Positions 1 to 11,480 of a DNA stretch of 64,000 nt are shown one piece after another. Each line of letters opens with the position of its first letter. Position 1 is the first letter of the stretch. Source of the stretch: Bryoerythrophyllum caledonicum (taxonomy: Eukaryota; Streptophyta; Bryopsida; Pottiales; Pottiaceae). Under the pieces are notes generated by a model. The model was not told the origin of the DNA. It searched no databases and was given only the letters and a program-made list of their open reading frames with translations. Location of the stretch: assembly GCA_963971425.1 (NCBI GenBank), contig OZ020518.1, positions 31,378,770 through 31,442,769 on the forward strand. Reading direction: 5' to 3'. A program made the position numbers and the translations under genes.

Positions 1-68
1 AGTGAAGACTTTAATAACGATACCAGTAATGTATGGTCAGAGTGTTCAGGCAAAAGTTATACACGTGC

Positions 69-2403
69 CTTGGGTAGAATCTGTGCTGCAACTACCCGCT
101 CCACAAATATAATAGCTCGGAAATCATCGGTGTGCTGATATCTCAGCAAAATCTTAATTAAGGACTGGACTTTCGGAGTCACTTTTCCATCTGCTACAGC
201 AGCTCCAAGAATCTCATCCACATGTTCGCCCACTGATACCACTGCATTAACGCATTCACAAAGCCGTCACTTAGGTGCGAGGGTGAAATCGCTAAACCCT
301 TCAAGATAAGGAGTCAAAAATCAACCCGGGGTATTTCGCTCTGGTGTACTTTCAAGATTATTAACTCACCTTGAGAATCAGGAAGCTCCCCTTCTTCAAC
401 ATCCATGGGGTCTTGTACTTTGTCACCCTCGACATCTGCAGATCCCCCATTTCCAACTGCATCTTTGCTGCCCACAGCGCCTTCACGTAAATTGCAGCGC
501 AGAAGACCACAGACCTTTTCCAAGTACTTCTCTTGAAATTTCACATCTAACTGATGATTCTGAATCCTTTCGTCATTACGTAGAGTGGTCAAATAATTCA
601 GCGCGACCTGTCGCAATGGGAAGTTGAAAAATACACCGCATTAGAATGAACTCCGACTACTACCTCCAATAACAAACAGATATAAGACATCCAATAATTT
701 AAGCGAACATGAACAGAAATTTTATATTCCTATTTAATATATTCCTAGGAAAACATGAACAGACCTTGTAAGCACACCATTGACCCAATTCGTCAAGTGC
801 ATAGATTATGGCTCTGAGCTTTTGACCGAGAATAGCTGCGCCGTCGCTCTCTGTTCTCTCAGCAACACCATAGACAAGGCGCAATTCCTCTTTTGCACCA
901 GCGTCTCGAGCGCCCATGAATCTCCATTTGCTGCGCCTGGCGCTTGCATGCGCAGCTTCCTCTACCGTATTTTCCATCTGTTTTATCTCCTCACGCAACG
1001 AGAAAAGCAAAGCCGGTTTGTCATATATGACCATCGTTTCTGACGGCATAGGCACGTACTTCTCCAGCTCTTTCCGATCCTTAATCGTGCAAACTATTGA
1101 ATCCAACTTACTCTCTAAATTCCGAATCTTAATTGCACAGTCTTCCTGATTAGATACCCCTGCACAGGGGGGGGGAGGAAGAAAGATAGAAGTATTTAGT
1201 AGAAGTAAAAAACATATTTATGTTCCCAAAAAAGAATGTGAAAAGTCCCTCCATACCTTTCAGGTTCACGGGTGATGCTGTCATCCCAAAGACACACGGA
1301 CGTTTGGTTTTAGGTGCGATATGGTAGAATTCAGACATCACCAATGAGTAGGGATGCTTCTTCACCGCATGATGGCACTCATCTAAAACGAGTAAATGAA
1401 TTGCCTCCATTCTGACGATACTATGCCTAAGAATGTTCAGAAGAATCTGTGCCGTCATCACAAAAACCTGCAACAAAAAAGCCTTTGATCAGATACAGGA
1501 AAAACCACCACTTTCTTCAATTAAAAAAATGAGGTGGAGAACACATGTGAAAGACAAAGGAAGCCAGGGCAAAAAGAGAAATACATCTTTCGTGTCGAAT
1601 TCTCGCTGCCACCTTCGGGCATCCCAAAAGTCTTGACCCATCTCTCCGCAATAGTGACCAACATTAAAATTCGTGCTGTTGCGAATCACCTCCGCTTGCT
1701 GCAAGATTCATGTACAAAATCACATCATTTTCAACAGCAACCGGATTAACTCGGAAGAAAGACCTAAGCTCAGCAATTCACGATCAGAATTTCACCAAAA
1801 TAACAAATTATTCCGTGAATTTCAGCTCTCAGAGTATACCTGATAAACAAGCGGCACTTTCGGCACAAGAAACACTGCGAGCATCCGCTTCCTCTGCTCC
1901 CGCAGCACCTTGTGCTTCTCCCGCATCAGAAGCACGGCAATCAACGTCTTCCCAGCGCCCGTCTCCAGAAACGCAATCGTGTTCTTCACCTTGGCTTGGG
2001 CCAGCACCTCAAGCTGGTACGTCCTGGCCTTCTCCTCGCCTTCCTTCTCCTCATGCTGCCCGATCAACGCGCCCAGCATGGCCACCTTCTCCAACACCAC
2101 GTCTTTCTCCCCCCGCCCGCCGCGCGCCCTCCCCCACTCGCGATCCCTCGGCGCCCGCTCGTGATCCCGCCTCCTGTGACAGTCCGATTCCCGGTACCGC
2201 CGCCGCTTCTCATCGCCATAATACTCCTCCTCCGACCTCCGCCTCCTCTCGCCGCGCCTCTCCACATCCTCCATCGCCTTCCCCGCCCTCTCCCGCTCCC
2301 GCGACCTCGACCTCGACCTCGACATCCGCCGATCCCTCTCCTCGCGCCCGCGCTTCCGCACCGCGCAATCCCCTCCTCCTCTCCCCCACGCGCGCTCCTC
2401 CAT
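69..2403 (-). CDS. DCL1: DICER-LIKE 1 (DCL1), 5' exons only
   Basis: Dicer-type RNase III that makes microRNAs from hairpin precursors in the nucleus. Six exons can be placed from splice sites: 2403-1840, 1698-1585, 1467-1257, 1159-765, 607-370 and 241-69. Exon 1 gives an Arg/Ser/Glu-rich N-terminus with SRSRSRSRER, then the helicase start with Walker A ETGAGKT. Exon 3 carries the DECH box (LLVLDECHHA). Exons 4-6 carry the conserved KDRKELEKYVPMPSE, GARDAGAK and VVSVGEHVDE blocks known from plant DCL1. Introns join in frame and keep family alignment throughout. The gene continues past base 1, so helicase C, DUF283, PAZ, RNase III and dsRBD domains are outside. The first in-frame ATG is at 2403; the N-terminus is shorter than in Arabidopsis, so an upstream exon is possible. 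The exon 6 donor appears to be GC rather than GT. Identity is confident; exact N-terminus is not. Confidence 0.92.
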
Positions 2404-2706
2404 CTCCCAATTCCGCACGCCTCGTGGTGCGATCCGAGGAGCTCGCTCGCTCTCTCTAGCTCTCGCTCGCTCCGTCTCCCTCTCGCTCACGCCTTCTGTC
2501 GCGCGTTGGCGAGCTCGCGCTCTATCACTCTTCCAAGGAGCTCGCCTCGTCTCGGGGACGGGCCCTCCGACCGGCGGTCGCAGAAAGGCAGGCAGTTGTG
2601 AGTCGGGGCGCTCCCCCGGGCGTCCTCTGGTCGGAAGCTTCCGCAGCTTCTACTCTCAAGGTGAGGAAGACGACGAATAACAAAAGCCTTACTTTTACTT
2701 TCTTCG
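2404..2706 (-). promoter_or_regulatory. DCL1 upstream flank
   Basis: GC-rich stretch directly upstream of the first DCL1 ATG. On the gene strand the reading frame stays open upstream to a GTG at 2490 but has no earlier ATG. It presumably holds the 5' leader and core promoter, but I see no clear TATA box. A TTAA-flanked MITE begins right after it, about 300 bases from the start codon. Confidence 0.35.
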
Positions 2707-2710
2707 TTAA

Positions 2711-2884
2711 CCCCTAAAGGACCAAGTGTTCTCACTTTGACTGCAATTATCTTTTAACCCGCCCGGTAAAAATTCACCAAAAATTTACCACGTTCTCTCA
2801 TATAAGTTTAGAAGAAGATCCTACGGTTACATTCATCTTTGTTGGATTAAAACTTCCTCTAAGATGCCTTGGTTCTTTTGGGGG
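2711..2884. mobile_element. Short TTAA-flanked MITE upstream of DCL1
   Basis: Begins CCCCTAAAGGACCAAGTG directly after TTAA (2707-2710) and ends in the inverted copy CTTGGTTCTTTTGGGGG directly before TTAA (2885-2888). The terminal sequence matches the 943-base element at 3438-4380. A central GATCCTACGGT block is also shared. The TTAA duplication and C-rich tips are what piggyBac-superfamily elements show. No coding capacity, so it is a non-autonomous derivative. Confidence 0.65.
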
Positions 2885-2970
2885 TTAATGATGCCTTGGT
2901 TCTTTTGGGGGTTAATGTTGCCTTGGTTCTTTGGGGGGTTAATGATGCCTTGGTTCTTTGGGGGGTATAT
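2863..2970. repeat. 27-bp minisatellite made from a MITE tip
   Basis: Four head-to-tail 27-base units at 2863-2889, 2890-2916, 2917-2943 and 2944-2970, each containing GCCTTGGTTCTTT followed by a G run and TTAA (the last unit reads TATAT instead). The unit is the right terminal inverted repeat of the adjacent MITE plus its TTAA site, so the tip itself has been amplified. Confidence 0.8.
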
Positions 2971-3433
2971 GAGAAAGGTTATGTGGAAATTCGACACCGG
3001 ATGAAAAGGCTGAGGTTTGGGGGCTGTGATGTAGGCCGGCATCATTTTGAAGGGGGGTCAAGTAGGCCGGCGACGGTGTTCCGGCTCTCCTTTCTTTTCT
3101 TTTTTCGTGTTTCTATTTCTATTTCTTTTGTAGAGTACCATCATAACATTCCATCATAACATTCCACAGAAATTTGGCACTATTGGATGGAAATTAGAAA
3201 TTACAATATCTTTGTATTTGACGAATTTTACTCCGTCAAATGTAGCCCCCTTGATAGAAAGTGTTGGTTTTAGGTCAAGTCATGCTTGTCGGTTGCTTTA
3301 CTTTATGCTTTTCTTTTGGAAACTATTATAAATTTTTATGTTCAGTGTGGGCACAATGTATGATTTAATAAATTTATAAGCTCTTACTTTGGATTAATAT
3401 TTTTACCAACCATGTTGACAATGATCACCCTCT
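2971..3433. other. Intergenic, nothing recognised
   Basis: Contains two AGGCCGGC motifs near 3032 and 3063, then AT-rich sequence. A short open frame on the plus strand here has no recognisable protein features. Confidence 0.5.
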
Positions 3434-3437
3434 TTAA

Positions 3438-4380
3438 CCCCTAAAGGACCAAGTGTCCAAATAGGGCTTTTTGAAAGTTCGGTGAGGTTCCTATGGTGTC
3501 AATCTCCAACATTCTTCTTTGAAATTTTTACTATAGAAAGACATTACCAAGAGCTTAGCGGGAAAACAATTTTTTCCTAAATTGGACATTTAATGAAAAA
3601 ATTATAGGATTTTGAATTTTAAATGGGGAGGGCGGGCACCTCGGGCACCTCCAAAAACTTTTGATAGGACACTCTATTGAAAGTGAGATTTTCAGTACTC
3701 GCAAGTAATATTATTTCCCTTCATGTTGTTAAAAAAAAGTTCTTGTCTTTATTGAAAAATAGCATAGCAACCCAAGTCAAACATTTTCACACATTGTCAC
3801 TCATTGTCGGGCAAGGTACAAAAAAACTTCTTCTTTTCCACATAAAACCTAGAGATCTTCATATTTTTCACTTTTTATTTTTTCCACAACAATACGTAAT
3901 GTAAACCTTCTTATCAACCATTCGGATTATTAATCAAAAACATATTAAGTTCAAAAAAAATTAAAGTGTGAATTAACAAATTTCGAGCCTCCACTCCTTG
4001 CACACTTGTTTTGAATATGCTACACCCCGTCTCTACCTCTAAAAATTGGTGTGTAAGGAGCTAACATCATGCTTAACAAGATGGTAATAGATTTAGACCT
4101 TGTGTAGTGAAATTTTTGACACCAACTCAAGTCAAAGTCTGCTAATCCACTAAACGCAGGGAAGAAAATGAACCATTTGCTTGACTTCAAACACTATAAT
4201 CTTTCAATCCGTGCGGTCAAAGTTTATGAAATTTTGTACATGTATTACTCAATAAGCCTTTATTGAGATCCTACGGTCAGAACTAAAAATCAAAGTTTGT
4301 TTTACCCTCTTTATTCATTGCACTAGAATCCATTTAGTTTGAAGTGTTTTTGATGTAATACTGTCACGGTACCTTAGGGG
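3438..4380 (+). mobile_element. piggyBac-like MITE, full-length copy 1 (943 bp)
   Basis: Flanked by TTAA at 3434-3437 and 4381-4384. Left tip CCCCTAAAGGACCAAGTG, right tip GGTACCTTAGGGG, so the outer bases form an inverted repeat. The interior is AT-rich without long ORFs. It aligns end to end with the inverted copy at 21228-22169 (942 bases) and partly with 23931-25045, 33610-34240 and 2711-2884. TTAA target sites with CCC-starting tips are the piggyBac hallmark. No transposase is present in the window, so the superfamily call rests on ends and target site only. Confidence 0.7.
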
Positions 4381-4384
4381 TTAA

Positions 4385-4774
4385 GTAGTATAGATAGTAG
4401 TACTCTCAGTAAAAATCCTCATCAAAAGTAAAAAGTTATAGTGATATCAAATCATAAAGTACCACTACACTATACATAAAATTTAGTGTAATGGATTTTA
4501 TTCATGGACCTTGTCATTTCACTTGCTATGGATGTTTCAGGGAGTAAGTTTCATTTTTTTGCTTTTCTTGTTTTGGGGGTCTGGAGGTATTTATGGATTT
4601 CAATAACCACGTTTGGAACCTATGTTCCTTAGAGGTCCCACCTTGATTAAAATAGGACCCTCCTCCAACATAAAAACAGGGGCAATCTTTATCCGCTTCC
4701 TCCTCCCTATGGAACCTGTAGCAGTGATTTAGTCCAAACCGATTGTTTACACCAACTCATCATTTTCTACATCT
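4385..4774. other. Intergenic, nothing recognised
   Basis: AT-rich, without coding potential or a repeat that I could match elsewhere in the window. Confidence 0.4.
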
Positions 4775-4906
4775 TCTAAGGTGAGAGTTGCTCCCATACT
4801 ACTAAACCTATGTCTAGTGGACATGGTCTCAGTTGTGGAACAAACAAACACTTTATTTACTCCGTTCTCCATTCAAAGACTGGAATTCTTCTTCGTCTTG
4901 AAAGTT
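4775..4906 (+). mobile_element. LINE 3'-end fragment (tail only)
   Basis: Carries the conserved 3' block of the long LINE at 34241-45001: CCCATACTACTAAACC, then GTGGACATGG, TGTGGAACAAACAAACAC, an imperfect hairpin and a TTCTTC tail. No ORF2 sequence is attached, so it is either a strongly 5'-truncated copy or a SINE that shares the LINE tail. Confidence 0.6.
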
Positions 4907-5570
4907 ATTCTACTTGTATAGCCATTATAAGTACCTACCTTGGTCTTCAATGCAATAGTGGGAGCACAAACTAGAAAAGGGAGAAAAAGTTAGGGGCTAT
5001 CAAAAGCAAGAAATAAGAAATTCATCAAATCACCACTTATGAAGCACTTCCAGGGATACATTAAAAAAATATAGGTTTCTTATTAAGAAAAATCAACTTA
5101 CCATATCCAATAGAATAACATACTTTTAAATATAAATCAACTTCCCCTATCCAATAGAATTTTGACATTTAATTTCATGAATGTTTTATTATATGATTTT
5201 GTGGGCGGCGGTGATGCAGAAAAGCAGTAAAGTCAAATTATATGCCGGGGGGTAAATAGTTGCAGGTTTTGAGTGCAATGGCGCTTTTCGGGCCTTGGAA
5301 TGCTTACCATATCTGCTTTTATCAATCCCAATTTTCCTGCCAATTTCAATGGTTTGCCTGGTGCCTATCATTGCCTCAAGAATCTCGTGTTCAAATCTGA
5401 TGAGTTACTGCAAATAACTTTTTTCGAAATTGATCCTTGGAGAGGCGCAGATTCTGCAGTTGTATGACTTTTAAGGTCAGGTCTTCCTTGACTTAGTAAG
5501 GTGGAATATTTTGGTTCAAGTAAACTAGAATAAAGAGTTACCTACGCTATGGTCAGTTTCGTACATAATT
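4907..5570. other. Intergenic, nothing recognised
   Basis: A 64-codon open frame at 5273-5467 has no recognised features and no matching splice context. A short direct repeat (ATCAACTT..CCAATAGAAT) occurs near 5093 and 5136. Confidence 0.4.
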
Positions 5571-6430
5571 AATTCAAAATGGGGACTTCTCCAAAATTTT
5601 GGAAATTTCAAGAGATTTGGCTAGGCGATACCTATGTAATACCAAGGTGACACCCGTGCAAGATCTAGGTGATACTTGTGCAATACCTATGTGATATCCA
5701 TTGTGTCGAATCAATGTGACCAAAAAAAAATGCTTCGGCACTTGCGTACCGAAACTGACCGTAGCATACGGTAGTTGTAAAGTCACCCAAAATTTGAATA
5801 AGATTACCCTTTGTGTTGGTTAGTTTCATACATAAACTTAACCTTAAGCGATGATGGTGGGAACTCTGACGCTTATTTTTTTTGGTGTATATGGTCATTC
5901 TATAGGGAAATGCGTCGACTTTGGCCACCTATTTCTCTTTGAAAAGTTGCTCTGTTCGCGCCTATGCGTTGCGGTGCTAAGAACAGCAAAAGGTGCGCGA
6001 AAGATTGGCTCCCGATTGTAGGTGCGTGGCAAACCACGGAGTGGATACGGTTCTGGCAAATTCACGCAACACAATGTTATAGTATGCAATCTATGCAACT
6101 TTGACGCTATTTGCAATAGAGTGTGGGTTTGTTGTTGGCGATTTGTGGCCCCTTTTGTCTCCAAAAAGTCTACCTCCCGGCAGTCGCGTGACGTAATTCG
6201 AGTAGAAGAAAGGTCAGATTTGACCGTTTTTGTGGGCCTAAGGTCCAAAACGGGCCTGGACGTTCCTAAAAGGATAATTCAGAGTGGGATAACATCCAAA
6301 AATATCAAAAAAATCGAGATATTTGTCTAGGTGATACCCATGTAATGTCAAGGTAATACCTATGTAATGCTTAGAATACCCATGTAATATCTAGGTGATA
6401 GTCATTCTATCCAAACCAGTGTGATTAGGG
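5571..6430. repeat. Clusters of GGTGATACC-type short repeats
   Basis: Two patches, about 5625-5700 and 6325-6405, are built of degenerate direct copies of the motif CTAGGTGATACC / CCTATGTAATACC. The same motif recurs in the Helitron-like array at 53113-54112. The DNA between the patches has open frames but no recognisable protein. Confidence 0.5.
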
Positions 6431-6814
6431 AAAATAAATAATTGTGCAGAGAGGTGTTGTAACTAACCGATGTGTACGATTTTGTCTTTTGATTTGTAAT
6501 ACCACAATTTTTTGTTTACTCTTCATGGCTAATATATCAATGGAACAACTTGGTGGTGAGTCTTTATTGTGTATTGAATAGTGTGGTGGTTTCTAAATTT
6601 AAATTTGAAATAGTTTTAGCTCCTTTGAGAAGGAAGAAAAGGAGGTCATATTCACTACCCGAGGTTAGGGTCAAATTTGACTTAAATTGATTCAAAAAAG
6701 GCATGATGAGTTATTTGGAAAACTAGTAAGTAAAATGCCAAAATTGTTTTTGGAAATATTTGTGTACAAAATTTGTGGTCATGTGGAACATAAATGGGGA
6801 ATAGAACCTTTAAA
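6431..6814. other. Intergenic, nothing recognised
   Basis: AT-rich sequence without ORFs, repeats or RNA signatures that I can support. Confidence 0.4.
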
Positions 6815-7022
6815 ACGCCTCAACCTTTGGAAGAATGCGCATGAGGTATCCAAATAGTTTCCCCAAGGTCTTGCGTTCAACACCCTTGCCCATCAAAATG
6901 AGCTAAATATAGTAATATATGATTTCTTGTTGAAAATTGTTATTGTTTTTTTCAAAGACGAATAACTTTTTTCCAAATTAATTGATTATTTGGCATAGAG
7001 GTGCCGATGGTGATCCTAGGCT
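6815..7022 (+). mobile_element. SINE-like repeat, copy 1
   Basis: Shares an ordered series of blocks with 52905-53112: CCAAGGTCTTG, a B-box-like GCGTTCAACACCC, AGTAATATATGATTTCTTG, a T-rich centre, TTGATTATTTGGCAT and the small terminal hairpin motif GAGGTGCCGA. The B-box resembles the pol III promoter element GGTTCGANNCC, which suggests a tRNA-derived SINE. No clean poly-A tail or target duplication was found. Confidence 0.45.
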
Positions 7023-7274
7023 ACGGTAGTAGGAATCATGCTCTAGTGTAATTTTGTAGTTCATCACTACATGTCTTTGATGACTATGGCAAGGCTTATA
7101 GTGTTGTTGTGGACAAAAAAGGGTGGATATGGAAAGCATAGGGTGTCATGCTTCAAATGACTTAATCAAATTAATCTACAAATATGGTAATGTTATGAGG
7201 TGGACAAAATTGTTGCCTAATTAGTCAATAAAAACTTACAGATCATATTTCACTGTCTGAAATCCATCACATCA
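7023..7274. other. Intergenic, nothing recognised
   Basis: No ORF, repeat or RNA signature seen. Confidence 0.4.
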
Positions 7275-7570
7275 TGGAGGTGTCTAATATCCATCATATC
7301 TAGGACGTCCTGGATGACGACATCTTCTTGTAAGTGTGACATCTTTTGGTTTTGTCATCTCTCAGACTTTGAGGTGTCTAATTTATCCACCATATCTAGG
7401 ACGTCTTGGATGATGACAACTTCTTGCAAGTGTGACATCTCTTGGATTTGTCATCTCTCGGACTTTGAGGTGTCTAATATCCATCATATCTAGGACGTCT
7501 TGGATGATGACATCTTCTTGCAAGTGTGACATCTCTTGGTTTTGCCATCTTTCGGACTTTGACATCGTGT
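7275..7570. repeat. Tandem repeat, about 96-bp unit, three copies
   Basis: Units start at the recurring block GAGGTGTCTAATATCCATC near 7275, 7372 and 7468. Each continues with ATATCTAGGACGTC, a GATGACGACATCTTCTTG-like block and TTTTGTCATCTCTCAGAC. The open frames across it simply follow the repeat and are not taken as genes. Confidence 0.75.
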
Positions 7571-9540
7571 TGGACTTTGTCGACATCCACCACTAGCAAC
7601 CTTGTCATCCCTCACTTCGTTTTCTCTCAGGTGCATGTCGCCATTCATTTCCCAAAGTACGGTGAGACTAAAAGTTGCAAGAACTATCACAAAAGTTGTC
7701 TGAAGCGAGCCTTCCACCGAGAAGGTCCAATAGAGTTTGAGATGTGGATCATGGATGCATATCATATGGGCCATTGAGATGTAGGCCCTGGATAGGTTTC
7801 ACACCGACCGGTTCATTGTGTACTCAGGGGTAGAAGTCCACTAAGGTTACTTACTTTTGGGCAAAAAACATATACTCCGTAGTATATTTGTTTTGGAGCC
7901 CTTTGTTAAATTGTTGTTGAATGTCAACCGTCCATTAATTAGGTGTGAAGAAATTATGGCCAATAAAATGTTTGATGAACAGAAAATATCTTGAACAAGG
8001 TGCTGATTTTTTGGACTTTGTGTTGTCATAACACATGTTCTTTTAATATTTATAGGTGGCCCAACCCTTTTCCAAAATGAGTCTATTGCATACTGCACAG
8101 ACTGTAAATATACCAAGTATACTATGCAGTATATATATTGAATCAAGGCCCCAAAAACTAGGTTTTGAAGAAAATAATGGATTTTTTTTTTGGAACACTT
8201 TATGTATAAAGGTAGGTTTTTGTATACTAAAGAAGGTTGGATTATAATTTGGAGCAAAAATCAACATTAATTTCTCATTTAGGCTTTTTGAAAAAATAAC
8301 TTATTTTTTACCAATAAAAGTCAAATTAAGTTTTGGATCTAGAATTTTCAATTATAATGTAGGAGCACATTATGGTATGAATGTCTTCCAAAGTTTCAAA
8401 GTATTTTGCTTCTTGAAACTCTCAAAAAAAGTATATTTGTCCGATTGAGATACCTGTGACAAGTATGTAGTAATGAAAGATATACTTCTACTTGCCAAAC
8501 CATGAGCCAAAACTCTAATTTTTTTGGATTCTCATATTGCTATTGAACTATGCAATTACATTCCATCAGGAGAATTCCAAAATTAAACTTACATTGGCAC
8601 TAGGTAGCAAACAAAGGCTCGTGACTTGTCCCTACACCCTTTGTGACAGGTTTTTCATACTAGCTTAGTCGACCAAGACCCTCGGAGGTGAACCACGTAC
8701 ATGACATCTTCTTTGAAGGGTTCCTACTACTACGAGCTTCATATCTTCTTTATTCTCTCCACTTTTCTTTGACTCTTTAGCTCATCCTACCATCGCATCT
8801 TCTTCAACATGGTGTTGTTGTATCAACGTTGCTCTTAGCCTTTGAATCAACGCTCTTGCTTCCGCTCCCTTATCAACGCTCCCGCTTCTACGGAATGTCA
8901 TCGCCCGTGCTCCTTCGGCAACCCAAAGTCACTTGCCTTGTGTACCTCTAGCAAGTACAATTCTTCGTCTCTAGGGTTTGGTTTCACGATTTTCAAAATT
9001 TTCGCCATTTACAATTTGGCGTCTTTTGTTTCGGATGTTGACGGGCGGTTTACACTATGGACCACGGAGATTGACCACAACCCTCTTAAATCTATGATTG
9101 GCCAAGGAAGTCGTCCCAATCCAAGTTTGCATTACACTACCTCGAAAAAATGATATTAACCACGGAATTCGAGGTTACCTTAGTATGCTAATTTTTGCCA
9201 AGTAGATAATGTTTTTTCATCCAACAGGTTTTCCATTGGGTCGAGGCAAAGAAGTCGACTCAACGGAAATCATGGAGGCCGTTGGGCTGAAAATCAGAGA
9301 TTGGCTGAATTTTATTTTTGTTTTTTCTCTAATTTTTCTTTTCCGGATTTTTTCTATGATACTATAGGACTTTGGGACACTATTTTTTTGCCATTCTTTG
9401 AGGCCATTGGAGTGTAAAAAAATTGAATAAAGGTTGTATGTTCTATTTTCCTCCCTCTCTCATTTCTTGTGAATGTACTCTTTTTGCATGTTTTTTGCTG
9501 TTTATTGCCAAAAAAATTCCCTATTTTTCCCTTTAATAAT
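7571..9540. other. Intergenic, nothing recognised
   Basis: About 2 kb of AT-rich DNA. Several open frames of 60-136 codons occur on both strands, but none shows a domain, supportive start context or splice structure. I see no repeat shared with the rest of the window. Confidence 0.4.
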
Positions 9541-10905
9541 GGAGGGATATAGGCAAATGGAGAATTTAGAGATTTGGAAGGACAAACATGGTCGCAAAGC
9601 TTTGAGTGGATAAAATTTGCAACACCATTTTCATTGCCTCCAAGAGATGCACCATCTAGAATTTCTCTTGTGCAATTTGAACATGGGCCGAATTTGTTTG
9701 CTTCACATCATAGTGCAATTCTCCTACTTCTACACCTTTTTGTAGAAGACTTCCTCACAGTGAGAGAGAATCAGAAGAAATTGGCACTGAAATCCCACAT
9801 AGTGAGTCCACAAGAGGAAAGGAGATTTTGGAGGTGAAACAAGAGGAAGGTGCAAGAAAGGTGTCTAATTGTAAGAAAGGTGTCCAAAGAAGAGAGGCCG
9901 TCCACAAAAGGAGAAGATTGTTGGGAAGGAGAATCCGAAGAAGAAAGCAAAAACAACCTTGGTTGAACTTGAAGAATTGGATGAGGAGGACGCATCACCT
10001 AAGAAATAGAAGGAATACAAAATCAAACCTTGATTGCTATAAGAGGCGAGATGGTAGTAAATTTTTGGTCAACATTTGCAAAATGATGTTGAATTTTGAG
10101 GCGAATGTGGTTGGACGTGGATGTATGTGGGCCGAATGATGAGGCCGTACAAGGCCTTGACCGTCAGCCGCTACCATGGAGGCTTTGCGGTTTCCCCGCT
10201 TGCCATCGCCTCGCGCACAAGGGGATTTGAATAATGGTCTCCGGAGAGCAAATAGTTTCCCCCAAGATACTATCCACTCAACCACAAGCTTGTTTGTGTC
10301 CAAGCTCTCTTTGGAGTGTTCCTTGTATTGAAAATCGTCCCAATCTCTTTGTTGGAATTATCATAGAAGTTGCATTTTTACCCCTTTCGAGCTTGTTTTG
10401 GCCATAATTCTCTAATTTTCTTACATGTTCTGTTGGAATGAATCCATGGGTGAAGTTACAAGTTCGAATAGTTGCGGGAATTGGAGGATTCAACTGGACA
10501 TGGCTATCTTGTTAAAAGAAGTACAAAACTATCTTGATTAAACTCCAAAATGACAAGAGGGCGAATGAGATTTTGAAGACGGATAGAAAACAACAGTGTC
10601 ATTAGTTTGAAGAGATGGAACGGTAAATGTGCAAGTGTTCACAACCAAATCCTCGCAAGTGCTATGGAAGGAGACGACCCATTCGGAACAACTTCTTCAC
10701 CACCTACAACTCATGAATCGGCACAAGTCAATCCCTCTACAACACCAAGTACAAAAGAGAAGAAAAAACAAATCAATAGAAAATCGAAGGGCTTCTGTAG
10801 CAAGTGGTAGGAAATTCTACCATTTTGATTTCCACCTTCCAGCAGTCTACTCATTTGTTAAAAAATATGGATTGTAATTTTGCAGCACTTCTAGAAAGGT
10901 GTTAG
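9541..10905 (+). other. Possible decayed accessory gene beside the Harbinger relic
   Basis: Plus-strand open frames (9574-9837, 9828-10139, 10607-10810) are rich in Lys/Arg/Glu and lie next to the minus-strand DDE relic. PIF/Harbinger elements carry a second, Myb/SANT-type gene, so this is a plausible remnant, but no diagnostic Trp pattern is visible. Treat as unassigned. Confidence 0.2.
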
Positions 10906-11480
10906 CTATTCTTCCAAAGAATCAGAACTAGTATCAGAAACACTAAATTTGACTCCTTCCAAATTTCCTTCTCCACCATCCATTGGCGCTAATACTACAA
11001 TATGTGACCCGTCTATTGCGCCTACAATGTATGGAATGCCATGTAGTGCTTCAAACTCTCCAACTAAAACCCTGAAGTGCAATTTACTAGGCATTTGATC
11101 AAATATTTGTTGCAAATGTTGTCTAACGGCTTTACAAAATTCTCTTGTAATTTTTGAGACTATACATTCAGCAACCCCATACAAATCTCCTATAAGCAAT
11201 TTTCCATTGCCAGATCCTAGCCTTGACAACAAAATTGCAATTCTAGTTTCCACATAAACTGAATTTTTGAAAGGTGTATCTTGTTTTTGCAAAAATGGCC
11301 CTAACTTCTCGCACAGGAATTTGAAGTTAGCAAATTTAATCTGCGTTCTTACCTTGAATTGCCCTTCGGTGTATGAACCCAACAACAATCGATCTCTAAA
11401 TCCACTTTGTCTTGCAAAACTTCAAATGCTCCGTGTTCCTTGTCCCAAACTTTTCAGAAAGCATGCTGAAAATTGCCAAT
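10906..11480 (-). pseudogene. PIF/Harbinger (HARBI1-like) transposase fragment
   Basis: DDE nuclease of the PIF/Harbinger superfamily, which cuts and pastes DNA elements. The readable frame matches the family order: FRDRLLLGSYTE, then LCEKLGPFLQKQDT, ETRIAILLSRL, DLYGVAE and finally GIPYIVGAIDGSHIVVLAP, where the Asp of AIDG is the first catalytic residue. After that the frame leaves the family pattern and stops, so the second Asp and the Glu are missing. It is therefore a truncated relic. No terminal inverted repeats were identified around it. The superfamily call is good; the element's borders are unknown. Confidence 0.75.

Noticed and set aside
1710-2459. Long plus-strand Ser/Pro-rich open frame
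   Set aside because: It lies antisense to DCL1 exon 1 and its composition is simply the reverse of the Arg/Glu-rich DCL1 codons.
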